Notes: generated by a model from the sequence alone, not told the origin. DNA of 64,000 nucleotides from Bacteroidota bacterium (GCA_027620655.1 JAQCDS010000002.1:186001-250000), one strand, 5' to 3'. Positions 27,005 to 36,380 are shown, counted from the stretch's first letter. Numbers and translations are program-made.

Positions 27005-27012
27005 TATATTTG
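27005..27012 (+). promoter_or_regulatory. -7 promoter element of mfd
   Basis: TATATTTG matches TAnnTTTG, 17 bp before the TTG start of mfd. A TTG at 26980-26982 is 22 bp upstream of it. Confidence 0.55.
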
Positions 27013-27028
27013 CAAAAATTAATTTTAG

Positions 27029-30000
27029 TTGAGCAAAAGTGAGCTTTCTCAAAAATTTGTACAGTCTTTGAAACTTCAAAAACTGTGCGATGCTATGTCC
27101 ATTACTCAACAAAAAACACAACTCAAAGGCCTTATAGGTTCTGCGTTTTCGTTTACAATTGCAGCAGCATTTCGTCAACAAAATACCCCTTTTTTAGTGG
27201 TTTTTGACTCCAAAGAAGCCGCTGCTTTTCATCTGAATGATTTAGAACTGATTTTACCCACAGAGGATGTGCTTTTTTATCCTGGAAGTTATCGAAGACC
27301 CTGCGAAATTGAAGAAACAGACAATGCCAATGTTTTACTTCGAGCCGAGGTGCTCAATAGAATAAATAGCAGAAAAAAACCAGCACTATTGGTCACCTAT
27401 CACGATGCACTTTTTGAAAAGGTGCTTTCCAAAAAAGACCTCAATCGCAATACTTTTAAAATCAAAAAAGGAGATGATTTAAGTATAGAATTTATCAATA
27501 ACCTTCTCTTTGAATACCATTTCAAACGGGTTGATTTTGTGACTGATCCTGGAGAGTTTTCTGTTCGCGGAGGTATTGTTGACGTCTTTTCATTTGCACA
27601 CGATACCCCCTATCGTATTGAGTTTTTTGGTGATGAGGTCGAGAGCATTCGTACTTTTGATATTGCATCTCAACTTTCATTAAACACACACAATGCTCTT
27701 CAAATTATTCCCAATATAGAGCACAAACACCACAATGAAAAGCGGATTGGATTTTTAGAGTATATCTCAAAAGAGACCGTTATATTCTCTTCCAATTTAC
27801 CCGCTCTTATGGGGTCTATGGATTTATTGTTTGAAAAAGCAACTGTAGCATTCGACAGGCTAGAGCATACTGTAAAATATAGTGCGCCATCAGATTTGTT
27901 TTGTACAGGACAAATTTTCAAAGACCAATTGCCTCAATTTTCAGTTGTAGAATTTGGACAGGATGTGTTGTTTGAAGGCAGCAGTTCAAATGCAATATAT
28001 TTTGAAACAAGTCCTCAGCCCTCATTCAATAAACAATTTAATTTATTGATTCAAGATTTGAATCAACACCACAACGATGGCTATCAAACTATAATTTGTT
28101 GTGCCAATACGCAACAAGCACAACGTTTTCACGATATTTTTGAGGAGCAGGAAACGGTTGTTCATTACAAAACGCTTGTATTGTCTTTGCATCAAGGTTT
28201 TATAGATCATGACAACAAAATTGTGTGTTATACCGATCATCAACTTTTTGAGAGGTATCATAAGTTCCATCTGAAAAATGGGTTTTCAAAAAAACAAGCC
28301 ATTACTTTACGGGAGTTGAACAGTCTTGAAGTGGGTGATTATGTCACGCATATCGATCATGGGATAGGACGTTTTGGGGGGCTCAAAAAAATTGATGTAG
28401 AGGGTAAACTTCAAGAAGCCATTAAGTTAATTTATGGTGAACGTGATGTGCTATATCTTAGCATTCATTCGTTGCATAAAATCACGAAATTTAATGGTAA
28501 AGATGGCAAGGCGCCAAAAATTTATAAACTAGGGAGCGAAGCCTGGAAAACACTAAAACAAAAAACCAAATCTCGTGTAAAAGAGATCGCGTTTAATCTC
28601 ATTCAATTGTATGCGAAACGAAAGCTACAAAAAGGCTATCAGTACCGTCCCGATAGCGCCATGCAATTGGAGTTGGAATCCTCTTTTGTGTATGAAGACA
28701 CCCCCGATCAAACTACGGCTACTGTCGATATCAAAAAAGATATGGAAAGCGAGCGTCCTATGGACCGTTTGGTTTGTGGTGATGTGGGCTTTGGTAAAAC
28801 AGAAGTCGCTATTCGTGCCGCATTTAAAGCGGTAGATAATGGCAAACAGGTTGCCGTTTTGGTACCAACGACAATCTTGGCCTTTCAGCATGCCAATACA
28901 TTCAAAAATCGTTTAAAAGAGTTTCCGGTTACTATAGATTACTTAAATCGATTTAAAACCGCCAAGCAAAAACGTGAGACTTTACAACAGTTATCAGAAG
29001 GCAAACTCGACATTATTATTGGAACGCATCAACTGGTCAATACAGCCGTTAAATTTAAGGATCTTGGACTTTTGATTGTTGACGAAGAACAAAAATTTGG
29101 CGTAGCCGTCAAAGAAAAATTAAAGACTTTAAAAGAAAATGTTGATGTACTGACATTAACAGCAACCCCAATTCCTCGAACCCTTCAGTTTAGTCTTATG
29201 GCGGCACGTGATCTTTCGGTTATTACCACGCCACCACCCAATCGTTTTCCTATTGAAAGTCAAGTAATTCGACTAAATGAATCCATCATTCGTGATGCAA
29301 TCAGTTATGAAATTCAAAGAGCAGGGCAAGTGTTTTTTATTCATAATCGCATAGAAAACATCAAAGAAGTTGCTGGAATGCTCCAACGGTTGGTCCCTGA
29401 TGCGAAAATTGCAGTCGGTCATGGGCAATTAGACGGAAAAAAACTCGAACAATTGATGCTCGATTTTATGGAGGGCGCATTCGATGTTTTAGTCAGTACA
29501 ACTATTGTAGAAAGTGGTTTAGATGTACCAAATGCCAATACGATTTTTATCAACAACGCAAATAATTTTGGCCTAAGCGACCTTCACCAAATGCGAGGAC
29601 GAGTAGGGCGAAGCAACAAAAAAGCATTTTGTTATTTTATTACACCCGACTATCATGCTATGACCGATGATGCACGAAAGCGAATTTCTGCTTTGGAACA
29701 ATATACAGCTTTGGGAAGTGGATTTAATATTGCCATGAAAGACCTTGAAATTCGTGGAGCAGGAGATTTACTAGGCGGTGAACAAAGTGGGTTTATCAAT
29801 GATATTGGATTTGAAACCTATCAAAAAATTCTAAACGAAGCTATTGACGAACTTAAAGAAAATGAATTTGAACACTTGTTCAATACAGAAGATACTTCAA
29901 AAACCTATGTCAAAGAATTGACAATTGATACCGATTTTTCTTTACTTTTCCCCGATGATTATGTCAATAACATATCGGAGCGTTTACGTTTATATACAGC

Positions 30001-30373
30001 GCTAAATGATTTAAAAACGGAGGTTGAACTCAAAACATTTGAAGCGGAAGTCATCGACCGTTTTGGGCCATTGCCAACAGAAGTTGTTGATTTGTTTGAC
30101 AGTGTCAAAATGAAATGGATTGGTATGCAATTTGGGTTAGAAAAAATAATGATGAAACAACACAAAATGATAGGGTATTTTATTCCAGATCAAACCAGTA
30201 AATTCTTTGACTCTCCTCAATTTTCAACACTTTTAAAATATGTGCAAAAACATCCAAAAACCTGCGCTCTTAAAGAAAAACAAACACGTAGTGGTTTACG
30301 GTTGTTACTCACTTTTAATAAGGTAAAATCTATTCAGGAGGGGCTGCAGTTTTTGCATCAAATAATGGCTTGA
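27029..30373 (+). CDS. mfd: Transcription-repair coupling factor
   Basis: 1114-residue SF2 translocase that removes stalled RNA polymerase and recruits UvrA to lesions. The N-terminal UvrB-homology part (LIGSAFSFTIAAAFRQ, VLFYPGSYRRP, GEFSVRGGIVDVFSF) is followed by the CarD-like polymerase-interacting domain (SLEVGDYVTHIDHGIGRFGGL). Helicase motifs are CGDVGFGKTEVAIRAAFKA (Walker A), DEEQKFGV and TATPIPRTLQFSL, then HQMRGRVGRSNKKAF and a C-terminal TRCF domain. It starts at TTG, giving a normal N-terminus; no ATG occurs before the conserved sequence. Confidence 0.95.
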   Translation: MSKSELSQKFVQSLKLQKLCDAMSITQQKTQLKGLIGSAFSFTIAAAFRQQNTPFLVVFDSKEAAAFHLNDLELILPTEDVLFYPGSYRRPCEIEETDNANVLLRAEVLNRINSRKKPALLVTYHDALFEKVLSKKDLNRNTFKIKKGDDLSIEFINNLLFEYHFKRVDFVTDPGEFSVRGGIVDVFSFAHDTPYRIEFFGDEVESIRTFDIASQLSLNTHNALQIIPNIEHKHHNEKRIGFLEYISKETVIFSSNLPALMGSMDLLFEKATVAFDRLEHTVKYSAPSDLFCTGQIFKDQLPQFSVVEFGQDVLFEGSSSNAIYFETSPQPSFNKQFNLLIQDLNQHHNDGYQTIICCANTQQAQRFHDIFEEQETVVHYKTLVLSLHQGFIDHDNKIVCYTDHQLFERYHKFHLKNGFSKKQAITLRELNSLEVGDYVTHIDHGIGRFGGLKKIDVEGKLQEAIKLIYGERDVLYLSIHSLHKITKFNGKDGKAPKIYKLGSEAWKTLKQKTKSRVKEIAFNLIQLYAKRKLQKGYQYRPDSAMQLELESSFVYEDTPDQTTATVDIKKDMESERPMDRLVCGDVGFGKTEVAIRAAFKAVDNGKQVAVLVPTTILAFQHANTFKNRLKEFPVTIDYLNRFKTAKQKRETLQQLSEGKLDIIIGTHQLVNTAVKFKDLGLLIVDEEQKFGVAVKEKLKTLKENVDVLTLTATPIPRTLQFSLMAARDLSVITTPPPNRFPIESQVIRLNESIIRDAISYEIQRAGQVFFIHNRIENIKEVAGMLQRLVPDAKIAVGHGQLDGKKLEQLMLDFMEGAFDVLVSTTIVESGLDVPNANTIFINNANNFGLSDLHQMRGRVGRSNKKAFCYFITPDYHAMTDDARKRISALEQYTALGSGFNIAMKDLEIRGAGDLLGGEQSGFINDIGFETYQKILNEAIDELKENEFEHLFNTEDTSKTYVKELTIDTDFSLLFPDDYVNNISERLRLYTALNDLKTEVELKTFEAEVIDRFGPLPTEVVDLFDSVKMKWIGMQFGLEKIMMKQHKMIGYFIPDQTSKFFDSPQFSTLLKYVQKHPKTCALKEKQTRSGLRLLLTFNKVKSIQEGLQFLHQIMA

Positions 30374-30411
30374 TTTTTGCTCCAAAATTTAGAAGACTTA
30401 AAACCTATTTT

Positions 30412-30771
30412 TCAAAAGTGATAAAAGGCATTTTTGAGATGCTGAATTTCAAAACTACCTTTGTTTTTTACCACACTAATCACATCAAAACGCACTTCCA
30501 CGTCTAAATTATTTTGTTTAACATAATAATTAATAGCTTCAACAATGCGTTGCTGTTGTTTGGGTTTTAAAAATAGTGCAGGATGGCCAAAAAAATCCGT
30601 AGAACGGGTTTTGATTTCAACGGCGATAAGCGTGTTATTTTTTTGTACAATCAAATCCACTTCGGCCTTTCGATAGCGGTAGTTTTTTTCTAAAATAGTA
30701 TAGTTGTTTTGTATCAAAAACCGTGCAGCTTCGGCTTCGCCTTTACGGCCCAATTGATAAGAATTGCTCAT
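30412..30771 (-). CDS. YraN family (UPF0102) nuclease-fold protein
   Basis: 119-residue protein of the UPF0102 family, with a restriction-endonuclease-like fold: GRKGEAEAARFLIQNNYTIL, then EVDLIVQKNNTLIAVEIKTR carrying the D...ExK type residues, and KQQRIVEAINYYV. The biological role of the family is still unclear; DNA processing is suspected. It follows the LD-carboxypeptidase gene by 14 bp on the same strand and converges with mfd. Confidence 0.9.
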   Translation of the reverse strand: MSNSYQLGRKGEAEAARFLIQNNYTILEKNYRYRKAEVDLIVQKNNTLIAVEIKTRSTDFFGHPALFLKPKQQQRIVEAINYYVKQNNLDVEVRFDVISVVKNKGSFEIQHLKNAFYHF

Positions 30772-30785
30772 AGGTGTAGGAGAGT

Positions 30786-31799
30786 TTAAAAGGTGATTTG
30801 GGTGTCATTAGCAGTTACAGTTAAAGTAATTTTTCGACCAAAAATAAGGGCACGATTATCGAGTTCATGACCAGCGGGCATACCAAAAGCAACAGGAATA
30901 TCATAGGGTTTTAGCACCTCTAAGATGAGCTGCTCTACGCTACTGCCCCAAGCGGTACTATTGGGTTTTATTTTTGACATATCGCCAACAAGGACTCCAA
31001 CACATTGCTCAAAATAACCAGCGCGTTTGAGGCTTTGCAGCATCCGATCGATATGGTATTTGTATTCGCCAATGTCTTCAAAAAACAAAATTTTTCCACG
31101 CGTGTCCAACTGCGAAGCACTTCCAAGTTGACTCGCCAATAAGGTTAAGTTACCACCAACCAAAACCCCTTTGGCGGTGCCTTTTCGATTGCTGTTTTGC
31201 GCTTCAATTTCATAGGCATTTAAGGTTCCAAAAAGGCTCGATTTTAGCGATTCAATTGATGAAGAAATTGCTTTTCGGTCGTCTTCCATATTGACCGCCA
31301 TCATGCCGTGAATGCTCTCAAAACCAAATTGTTGTAAGCTGTTATGAAGTGCAGTAATATCCGAATAACCAATCAGCCATTTGGGTTGTTTTTTAAAGGC
31401 ATCAAAATTCAAGTTGTCCAAAATACGCACACTTCCATAACCCCCACGTGCACACCAAATGGCCTTTGCGTTGGGGTGATCCAAAGCCCATTGCATATCC
31501 GATTGGCGTTGGGCATCTGTCCCCGAAAAATGATGGTTTTGTGCAAAAACATGTTGACCCAAAATTGGAACAAGCTCCCAACTTTTCAAAAGGTTTTGGG
31601 CCTCCTCAATGGCTTGTTGTCGCCCTTTTAAAATACCGGCTGGTGCAACGATAACGACTGTATCCCCTTTTTTTAAGTAATCGGGAGTATAAAATTTTTC
31701 TGAGGTTGTAGATGGAGGTGTCTGAGCATTCATCGTAGAGGTTTTACTGTGTGTGCAGCTCGTAAAAAGCACAAACCATATTAGTGTTTTAAAATACAT
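30786..31799 (-). CDS. LD-carboxypeptidase (peptidase family S66), lipoprotein
   Basis: 337-residue serine peptidase of the LdcA/MccF family that trims the terminal D-Ala from peptidoglycan tetrapeptides. CARGGYGSVRIL and LIGYSDITALHN (nucleophile Ser in GYSD) are present; a catalytic Glu (FFEDIGEYKYHIDRML) and His (GMPAGHE) follow. The start at 31799 is preferred because it begins a compact lipoprotein signal (MYFKTLIWFVLFTSC); a further 16 codons upstream are open. Unlike cytoplasmic LdcA, it is therefore predicted to be anchored in the envelope. Divergent from metG. Confidence 0.88.
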   Translation of the reverse strand: MYFKTLIWFVLFTSCTHSKTSTMNAQTPPSTTSEKFYTPDYLKKGDTVVIVAPAGILKGRQQAIEEAQNLLKSWELVPILGQHVFAQNHHFSGTDAQRQSDMQWALDHPNAKAIWCARGGYGSVRILDNLNFDAFKKQPKWLIGYSDITALHNSLQQFGFESIHGMMAVNMEDDRKAISSSIESLKSSLFGTLNAYEIEAQNSNRKGTAKGVLVGGNLTLLASQLGSASQLDTRGKILFFEDIGEYKYHIDRMLQSLKRAGYFEQCVGVLVGDMSKIKPNSTAWGSSVEQLILEVLKPYDIPVAFGMPAGHELDNRALIFGRKITLTVTANDTQITF

Positions 31800-31865
31800 T
31801 TTTAAGGCTTTTTGTAAAGATATAAAAATCTGCTTTGTTCTGTTCAAATTGCTGCTTTATTTGTG

Positions 31866-31873
31866 TATTTTTG
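31866..31873 (+). promoter_or_regulatory. -7 promoter element of metG
   Basis: TATTTTTG matches TAnnTTTG and lies 19 bp before the chosen metG ATG. It overlaps the frame's more upstream alternative start. Confidence 0.5.
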
Positions 31874-31892
31874 TTGTTACAATCTGAAAAAA

Positions 31893-33941
31893 ATGTCAAA
31901 ACGTTACACGCTTACTGCAGCTTTACCCTACACCAACGGTCCTATCCATATTGGTCACTTGGCAGGGGTTTATGTGCCTGCCGATATTTATGCACGATAC
32001 TTACGTCTAAAAGGACACGATGTGGCCTTTATTTGTGGGAGTGACGAGCACGGTGTGCCCATTACGATTAAAGCCAAAAAGGAAGGCATCAGCCCCCAAG
32101 ATTTGGTGGATCGTTACCATAAAATCATAAAAGATTCGTTTAATGAATTTGGAATTTCGTTTGACAATTATTCGCGAACCTCTGCAGCCATTCACCACGA
32201 CACCGCTTCAGATTTTTTTAAAACCTTATACCAAAAAGGAGAATTTTTGGAAGAAACCACCAATCAACTTTACGATAGTGAGGCACAACAGTTTTTGGCC
32301 GATCGTTTTGTCATTGGAACTTGCCCAAAATGTGGTCATACCGAAAGTTATGGCGATCAATGTGAAGCCTGTGGAACAAGCCACAATGCCACCGATTTGA
32401 TTCATCCAAAATCGGCCATTACAGGCAATGTTCCCGAATTAAAATCCACAAAACATTGGTATTTACCCCTCGATAAACACGAAGATTTTTTAAAACAATG
32501 GATTGGCAAAGACCATAAAGCCGATTGGAAATCCAATGTCTATGGGCAATGCATGTCGTGGATTAATGATGGATTGCGTCCTAGAGCGGTAACGCGCGAT
32601 CTTGATTGGGGAATTCCTGTTCCTGTCAAAGGGGCCGATGGCAAAGTGCTTTATGTGTGGTTTGATGCGCCTATTGGCTATATTTCATCAACAAAAGAAT
32701 GGGCCAAAGCCAAGGGTATAGATTGGGAACCCTATTGGAAAGATAAAGACACCACTTTGATACATTTTATTGGAAAAGACAATATTGTATTTCATTGTAT
32801 CATTTTTCCAGCCATGCTTAAAGCAGAAGGCAGCTATATTTTACCTCAAAATGTCCCCGCCAATGAATTTTTAAATTTAGAGGGGCAAAAATTATCGACT
32901 TCCAAAAACTGGGCGGTATGGTTGCCCGATTATTTAAAAGACTTTCCAAACCAGCAAGATGTATTGCGTTATGTTTTAACGGCTACCGCACCAGAAACCA
33001 AAGACAACGATTTTACGTGGAAAGATTTTCAAGCAAGAAATAATAATGAGCTCGTCGCCATTTATGGCAACTTTATCAACCGGGTGATGGTGCTTACACA
33101 TAAATATTATGACGGTAAAATTCCTGCGGTAACCCAATGGACAGCAGCTGATAAAGACGCTTTAGACACGCTACAACGTACCCCAAAAGTTTTAGAAATG
33201 TCTTTGGAGCGTTTTCGTTTTAGAGAAGCCAGTCAGGAGTTGATGAATTTGGCCCGTGTGGGGAACAAATATTTGGCCGACCAAGAGCCTTGGAAACTTA
33301 TCAAAACAGATCCAGAACGGGTAAAAACCATCATGAATACGGCACTTCAAATCGCCGCAGGGTTAGCGATACTTTCCGAACCCTTTTTGCCATTTACTGC
33401 CAAAAAGCTACAACAAATGTTGCTCTTTAAAGAGATCCACGCCGAATTTATTTCATCTTTCAAGCCTCTTCTTCCAGCAGGACATACCATTGGACCAGCG
33501 TCTTTATTATTTACCAAAATCGAAGATGCTCAAATTGAAGCGCAACTCAAAAAACTACAAAACAGCAAAACGGCCAATGCAAAAACTGACAGTGCTGAAC
33601 CTCAAAAGCCGATCATTCCTTTTGAAGATTTTTCAAAAATGGATTTAAGAATAGGAACGATTGTAGCCGCTGAAAAAATGCCTAAAACCAAAAAACTATT
33701 GGTTTTACAGGTTGATATTGGAACCGAAACCCGTACCATTGTTTCTGGGATTGCGGAGTATTATCCTCCTACTACTATAATAGGACAAAAAGTAACTGTT
33801 TTATGCAACCTCAAACCACGAGTCTTACGTGGTGTTGAAAGCCAAGGGATGCTATTGATGGCCAAAGCTAATGATGGTCAATTGGTCTTTGTTCAACCCG
33901 ATTCGAACCATACTGCCCCCAGTGGAATTCTTGTGGGGTGA
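31893..33941 (+). CDS. metG: Methionine--tRNA ligase
   Basis: 682-residue class I synthetase. [14 protein letters not shown] carries the HIGH motif, and [18 protein letters not shown] is the zinc-knuckle (four Cys, about residues 144-161). [15 protein letters not shown] is the KMSKS equivalent. The C-terminal ~110 residues (from [20 protein letters not shown]) form a Trbp111/EMAP-II-like tRNA-binding and dimerisation domain. The ATG at 31893 is used since it yields the standard N-terminus [15 protein letters not shown]. It is followed by a long gene-free stretch. Confidence 0.97.
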   Translation: MSKRYTLTAALPYTNGPIHIGHLAGVYVPADIYARYLRLKGHDVAFICGSDEHGVPITIKAKKEGISPQDLVDRYHKIIKDSFNEFGISFDNYSRTSAAIHHDTASDFFKTLYQKGEFLEETTNQLYDSEAQQFLADRFVIGTCPKCGHTESYGDQCEACGTSHNATDLIHPKSAITGNVPELKSTKHWYLPLDKHEDFLKQWIGKDHKADWKSNVYGQCMSWINDGLRPRAVTRDLDWGIPVPVKGADGKVLYVWFDAPIGYISSTKEWAKAKGIDWEPYWKDKDTTLIHFIGKDNIVFHCIIFPAMLKAEGSYILPQNVPANEFLNLEGQKLSTSKNWAVWLPDYLKDFPNQQDVLRYVLTATAPETKDNDFTWKDFQARNNNELVAIYGNFINRVMVLTHKYYDGKIPAVTQWTAADKDALDTLQRTPKVLEMSLERFRFREASQELMNLARVGNKYLADQEPWKLIKTDPERVKTIMNTALQIAAGLAILSEPFLPFTAKKLQQMLLFKEIHAEFISSFKPLLPAGHTIGPASLLFTKIEDAQIEAQLKKLQNSKTANAKTDSAEPQKPIIPFEDFSKMDLRIGTIVAAEKMPKTKKLLVLQVDIGTETRTIVSGIAEYYPPTTIIGQKVTVLCNLKPRVLRGVESQGMLLMAKANDGQLVFVQPDSNHTAPSGILVG

Positions 33942-33972
33942 CAATGTACATAACAATGCTGCTGACCCTGAT

Positions 33973-33988
33973 GCTGAAATAAGTTCAG
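33973..33988 (+). repeat. Dispersed GCTGAAAYAAGTTCAG repeat, copy 1
   Basis: GCTGAAATAAGTTCAG, 32 bp after metG. It is a variant of the short extragenic repeat also found at 34588-34606 and, on the other strand, at 34820-34835. Confidence 0.6.
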
Positions 33989-34078
33989 GATCTCAATCAC
34001 AAAAATTTGCGTTTTTCGTCCTTTTTCTTGCTTTTTTGCATCCAAAAACGCTCAAAAATGCCATAAAAAAATGACTCA

Positions 34079-34147
34079 TTTTTCCCGCTTATGACGTAAA
34101 TCCGCCCGTTTATTACGTCATCCCATTACTATATTACATGGCGCTTG
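34079..34147 (+). promoter_or_regulatory. Three-part TTACGTCA-type site array, copy 1
   Basis: TTTTTCCCG (34079-34087), then ATGACGT (34091), ATTACGT (34112) and ATTACAT (34133), each 21 bp apart, ending TTACATGGCGCTTG (34134-34147). The 15-mer CCGTTTATTACGTCA (34106-34120) and the terminal 14-mer are identical in the second array at 43642-43708. Regular two-helical-turn spacing suggests a multi-site operator. The binding protein and the controlled transcript are unknown. Confidence 0.55.
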
Positions 34148-34740
34148 TTTTTTTTGGAATGTGTTTTTACTTTGTCCCGTAGCGAACTACCAAATGTAGT
34201 TTTAAGCAAAAAAATTATATGACATGGCCCCAAACATAACATATACTACAACATATTATAATAGCACATTTGCTATTGAAGAATCATTACAGCAGCAGAA
34301 TCAGGCAAATTGTGGTTTTCCCTTTTTGGGGTTCAATAATACACTTGTTCTGAGTGAGTTACAAGTTAAGGTGAAAGTCGCGCCTCGCTGCTGTATATGG
34401 TATTCTCTTACCAGCACAACACACCGTGTGGCCAGAGGGTTGGGGCAAGACCAAAAGCTTTGGGGTGAGGGGAAGGACAGAAGAACCGTGACTGGGCAAA
34501 GGGAGCACTATATGACTAACCTTAGTTTGTTTTCCAGCTTGGAAGCGGTTCATTATGTCCTGATACCAACCATAACCAAGAAACCAATGCTGAAACAAGT
34601 TCAGCACAACTATATAGAACCCTTAAAAGCTTCTTCATTATATATAAAAGATTAAACACAACAAGTTGCTTCAGTTGATCGAAGTTACTCTTATGCCTAA
34701 ATAACACTTTTCATTTTTCATAATTATTAAGTTAGTCACC
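34148..34740. other. Gene-free stretch with GC-richer island, no credible CDS
   Basis: Part of the 1.1-kb gap between metG and the first Amt gene. An AT-rich part (34148-34360) is followed by a GC-richer block (~34378-34505: GGCCAGAGGGTTGGGGCAAG, TGGGGTGAGGGGAAGG) that is unlike its surroundings. Open frames of 143 codons (plus, 34224-34655) and 82 codons (minus) exist but have unconvincing composition, and one runs through a repeat. It could be a decayed element or a non-coding RNA; I see no transposase or other recognisable remnant. Confidence 0.5.
34588..34606 (+). repeat. Dispersed palindromic repeat, copy 2
   Basis: TGCTGAAACAAGTTCAGCA, a perfect 7-bp inverted repeat (TGCTGAA/TTCAGCA) around ACAAG. 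It belongs to a short extragenic repeat family, widely seen in bacterial genomes, whose translations yield MLKQVQH or AELVSA peptides. Confidence 0.7.
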
Positions 34741-34805
34741 GTACAGTTTTTTTAGAAGTGTTGTACTGTACACGAAGCCTGCCCAATTTGGGCAGGCTTT
34801 TTTTT
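34741..34805 (+). terminator. Orphan terminator with preceding hairpin
   Basis: Stem AAGCCTGCCC/GGGCAGGCTT (34775-34784 and 34790-34799) with a 5-nt loop and an eight-T tail. It is preceded by a second hairpin, GTACAGT/ACTGTAC (34741-34771). It lies ~830 bp after the metG stop with no gene in between, so it probably ends an unannotated plus-strand transcript or a very long metG 3' UTR. Confidence 0.75.
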
Positions 34806-34819
34806 GCTGAACCCTTCTC

Positions 34820-34835
34820 CTGAATTTGTTTCAGC
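34820..34835 (-). repeat. Dispersed GCTGAAACAAATTCAG repeat, copy 3
   Basis: Minus-strand GCTGAAACAAATTCAG, one base from the pattern of copy 2, just after the orphan terminator. Confidence 0.55.
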
Positions 34836-34882
34836 GTCTAAAAGCACTTAATTTACAAAAAAGCATAATTAATTTTACATAC

Positions 34883-34898
34883 CCCCTAAATTTAGGGG
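34883..34898. promoter_or_regulatory. Perfect 16-bp palindrome upstream of the first Amt gene
   Basis: CCCCTAAATTTAGGGG, 138 bp before the Amt start. Its TTTAGGGG half recurs as TTTAGGGGT at the -33 position of the same promoter, about 53 bp (five helical turns) downstream, and as TAGGGGT before the P-II gene. Likely operator; regulator unknown. Confidence 0.55.
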
Positions 34899-34945
34899 CT
34901 ATAAATTATAATATTAATAAAAATTAAATATTTACTATACTTTTT

Positions 34946-34977
34946 TAGGGGTGTAAATATAAAATGACATATTTTTG
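34946..34977 (+). promoter_or_regulatory. Promoter of the first Amt gene with TAGGGGT at -33
   Basis: TAGGGGT (34946-34952), 17 nt, then the -7 element TATTTTTG (34970-34977), 58 bp before the ATG. TAGGGGT takes the place of the usual TTG box. Confidence 0.55.
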
Positions 34978-35035
34978 ACAAAAATTAACCGATTTAACTA
35001 TATATAGTTATAATTATTATTAAAAAAATTTAATT

Positions 35036-36307
35036 ATGTTACATTCATTATTTACACACATCCCAATGGTCATTCAGGACACTGCAGCCATTGAAGGCGA
35101 CATGGGGATGTTATGGATGCTTTTATCAGGGATATTAGTATTCTTCATGCAGGCTGGTTTTACATTAGTAGAGTCTGGAATGACACGATCAAAAAATGCG
35201 GTAAACATCGCAATGAAAAATTTACTTGACATTTGTGTTGGGTCGCTAACGTACTGGTTTGTAGGGTACTCTTTAATGTATGGTGATTCGTCTAACGGCT
35301 GGTTCTTCTGGAGTGGTATATTACAGGGAGATGGTGCTGATTTATTCTTCCAAACCATGTTTGCTGCTACTGCTGCAACTATTGTATCTGGCGCTATTGC
35401 AGGACGAACAAAATATTCTACTTATGCGATTTTTACAGTAGTTATGACTGCTTTTGTTTACCCAATTGCTGGGGGATGGGAATGGAATGGTGGATGGCTA
35501 AACACCACTTTTGATGCTGAGTTTATTGACTTTGCAGGATCTTCAATTGTTCATGGGGTTGGTGGTTTTGCTGCTCTTGTTGCTGCTTTTATGGTAGGGC
35601 CACGAATTGGAAAATTTGTTGATGGCAAAGTTATTCCCATTCCAGGGCACAACCAAATTTTGTCTACTCTAGGGGTGTTTATCCTTTGGTTAGGATGGTT
35701 CGGATTTAATGGTGGATCTCAATTGGCTTGGGGTGGTGATGATGCTGTTGCTGCTTCTGCTGTTGTTGTTGTAACGAACTTGGCTGCTGCTGCTGGTGCA
35801 CTTGGTGCGCTTATCACAACTTGGATTTGGTATGGAAAACCAAACTTAGCTCAAACTCTCAATGGGGCTTTGGCAGGCTTGGTAAGTATTACTGCAGGAT
35901 GTGGAAACATGACTGAAGGCGGTGCTGTTTTGGCAGGTCTTATTGGTGGTGTTATTGTGGTATTTTCAATTGAATTTATTGAGAAAAAACTTAAAATTGA
36001 CGATGCTATTGGTGCCGCTTCTGTACATGGTGTTGCTGGATTCTGGGGAACAGTTGTTATTGGTCTTTGGGGTGTAAATGGTGATGAAGCGATCGGATTG
36101 TTTAACGGAGGTGGTTCTGCACAATTTGTTGCGCAATTGGTTGGCGCACTGTCGTATATGGTATGGGCAGTAGTATTGTCTTTCATTGTATTCGGTATTC
36201 TTAAAGCAATAATTGGATTGCGTGTAACCGAAGAAGAAGAAATTGCTGGATTGGATGTTTCTGAGCATGGCTCACTAGCTTATCCAGGAAAAAGAACTAG
36301 AGAATAA
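35036..36307 (+). CDS. amtB: Ammonium transporter (Amt family), first copy
   Basis: 423-residue inner-membrane ammonium channel. The first membrane segment has FFMQAGFTLVESGMTRSKNAVNI; later FAGSSIVHGVGGFAALVAAF and GAASVHGVAGFWGTV carry the twin pore histidines, and LGWFGFNGGS is the Amt signature. About 11 hydrophobic helices are expected. An N-terminal stretch of ~20 residues precedes helix 1. It has its own promoter and terminator, then a P-II gene and a second Amt, suggesting uptake gated by P-II in response to nitrogen status. Gene symbol given by family. Confidence 0.94.
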   Translation: MLHSLFTHIPMVIQDTAAIEGDMGMLWMLLSGILVFFMQAGFTLVESGMTRSKNAVNIAMKNLLDICVGSLTYWFVGYSLMYGDSSNGWFFWSGILQGDGADLFFQTMFAATAATIVSGAIAGRTKYSTYAIFTVVMTAFVYPIAGGWEWNGGWLNTTFDAEFIDFAGSSIVHGVGGFAALVAAFMVGPRIGKFVDGKVIPIPGHNQILSTLGVFILWLGWFGFNGGSQLAWGGDDAVAASAVVVVTNLAAAAGALGALITTWIWYGKPNLAQTLNGALAGLVSITAGCGNMTEGGAVLAGLIGGVIVVFSIEFIEKKLKIDDAIGAASVHGVAGFWGTVVIGLWGVNGDEAIGLFNGGGSAQFVAQLVGALSYMVWAVVLSFIVFGILKAIIGLRVTEEEEIAGLDVSEHGSLAYPGKRTRE

Positions 36308-36380
36308 TTTAATTTGTATTGTTATTTATATAGAATAACCCATAAAACTACATATTAATTTTGTTTTGTTTGTTTGATGA

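Noticed and set aside
33871-34074. 67-codon frame overlapping the metG end
   Set aside because: Overlaps the conserved metG C-terminus in another frame and has Lys/Phe-rich content derived from T-rich intergenic DNA.
34224-34655. 143-codon plus-strand open frame in the metG-amt gap
   Set aside because: Low-complexity start, no family resemblance, and it reads through the dispersed palindromic repeat (giving MLKQVQH), a known source of false genes.
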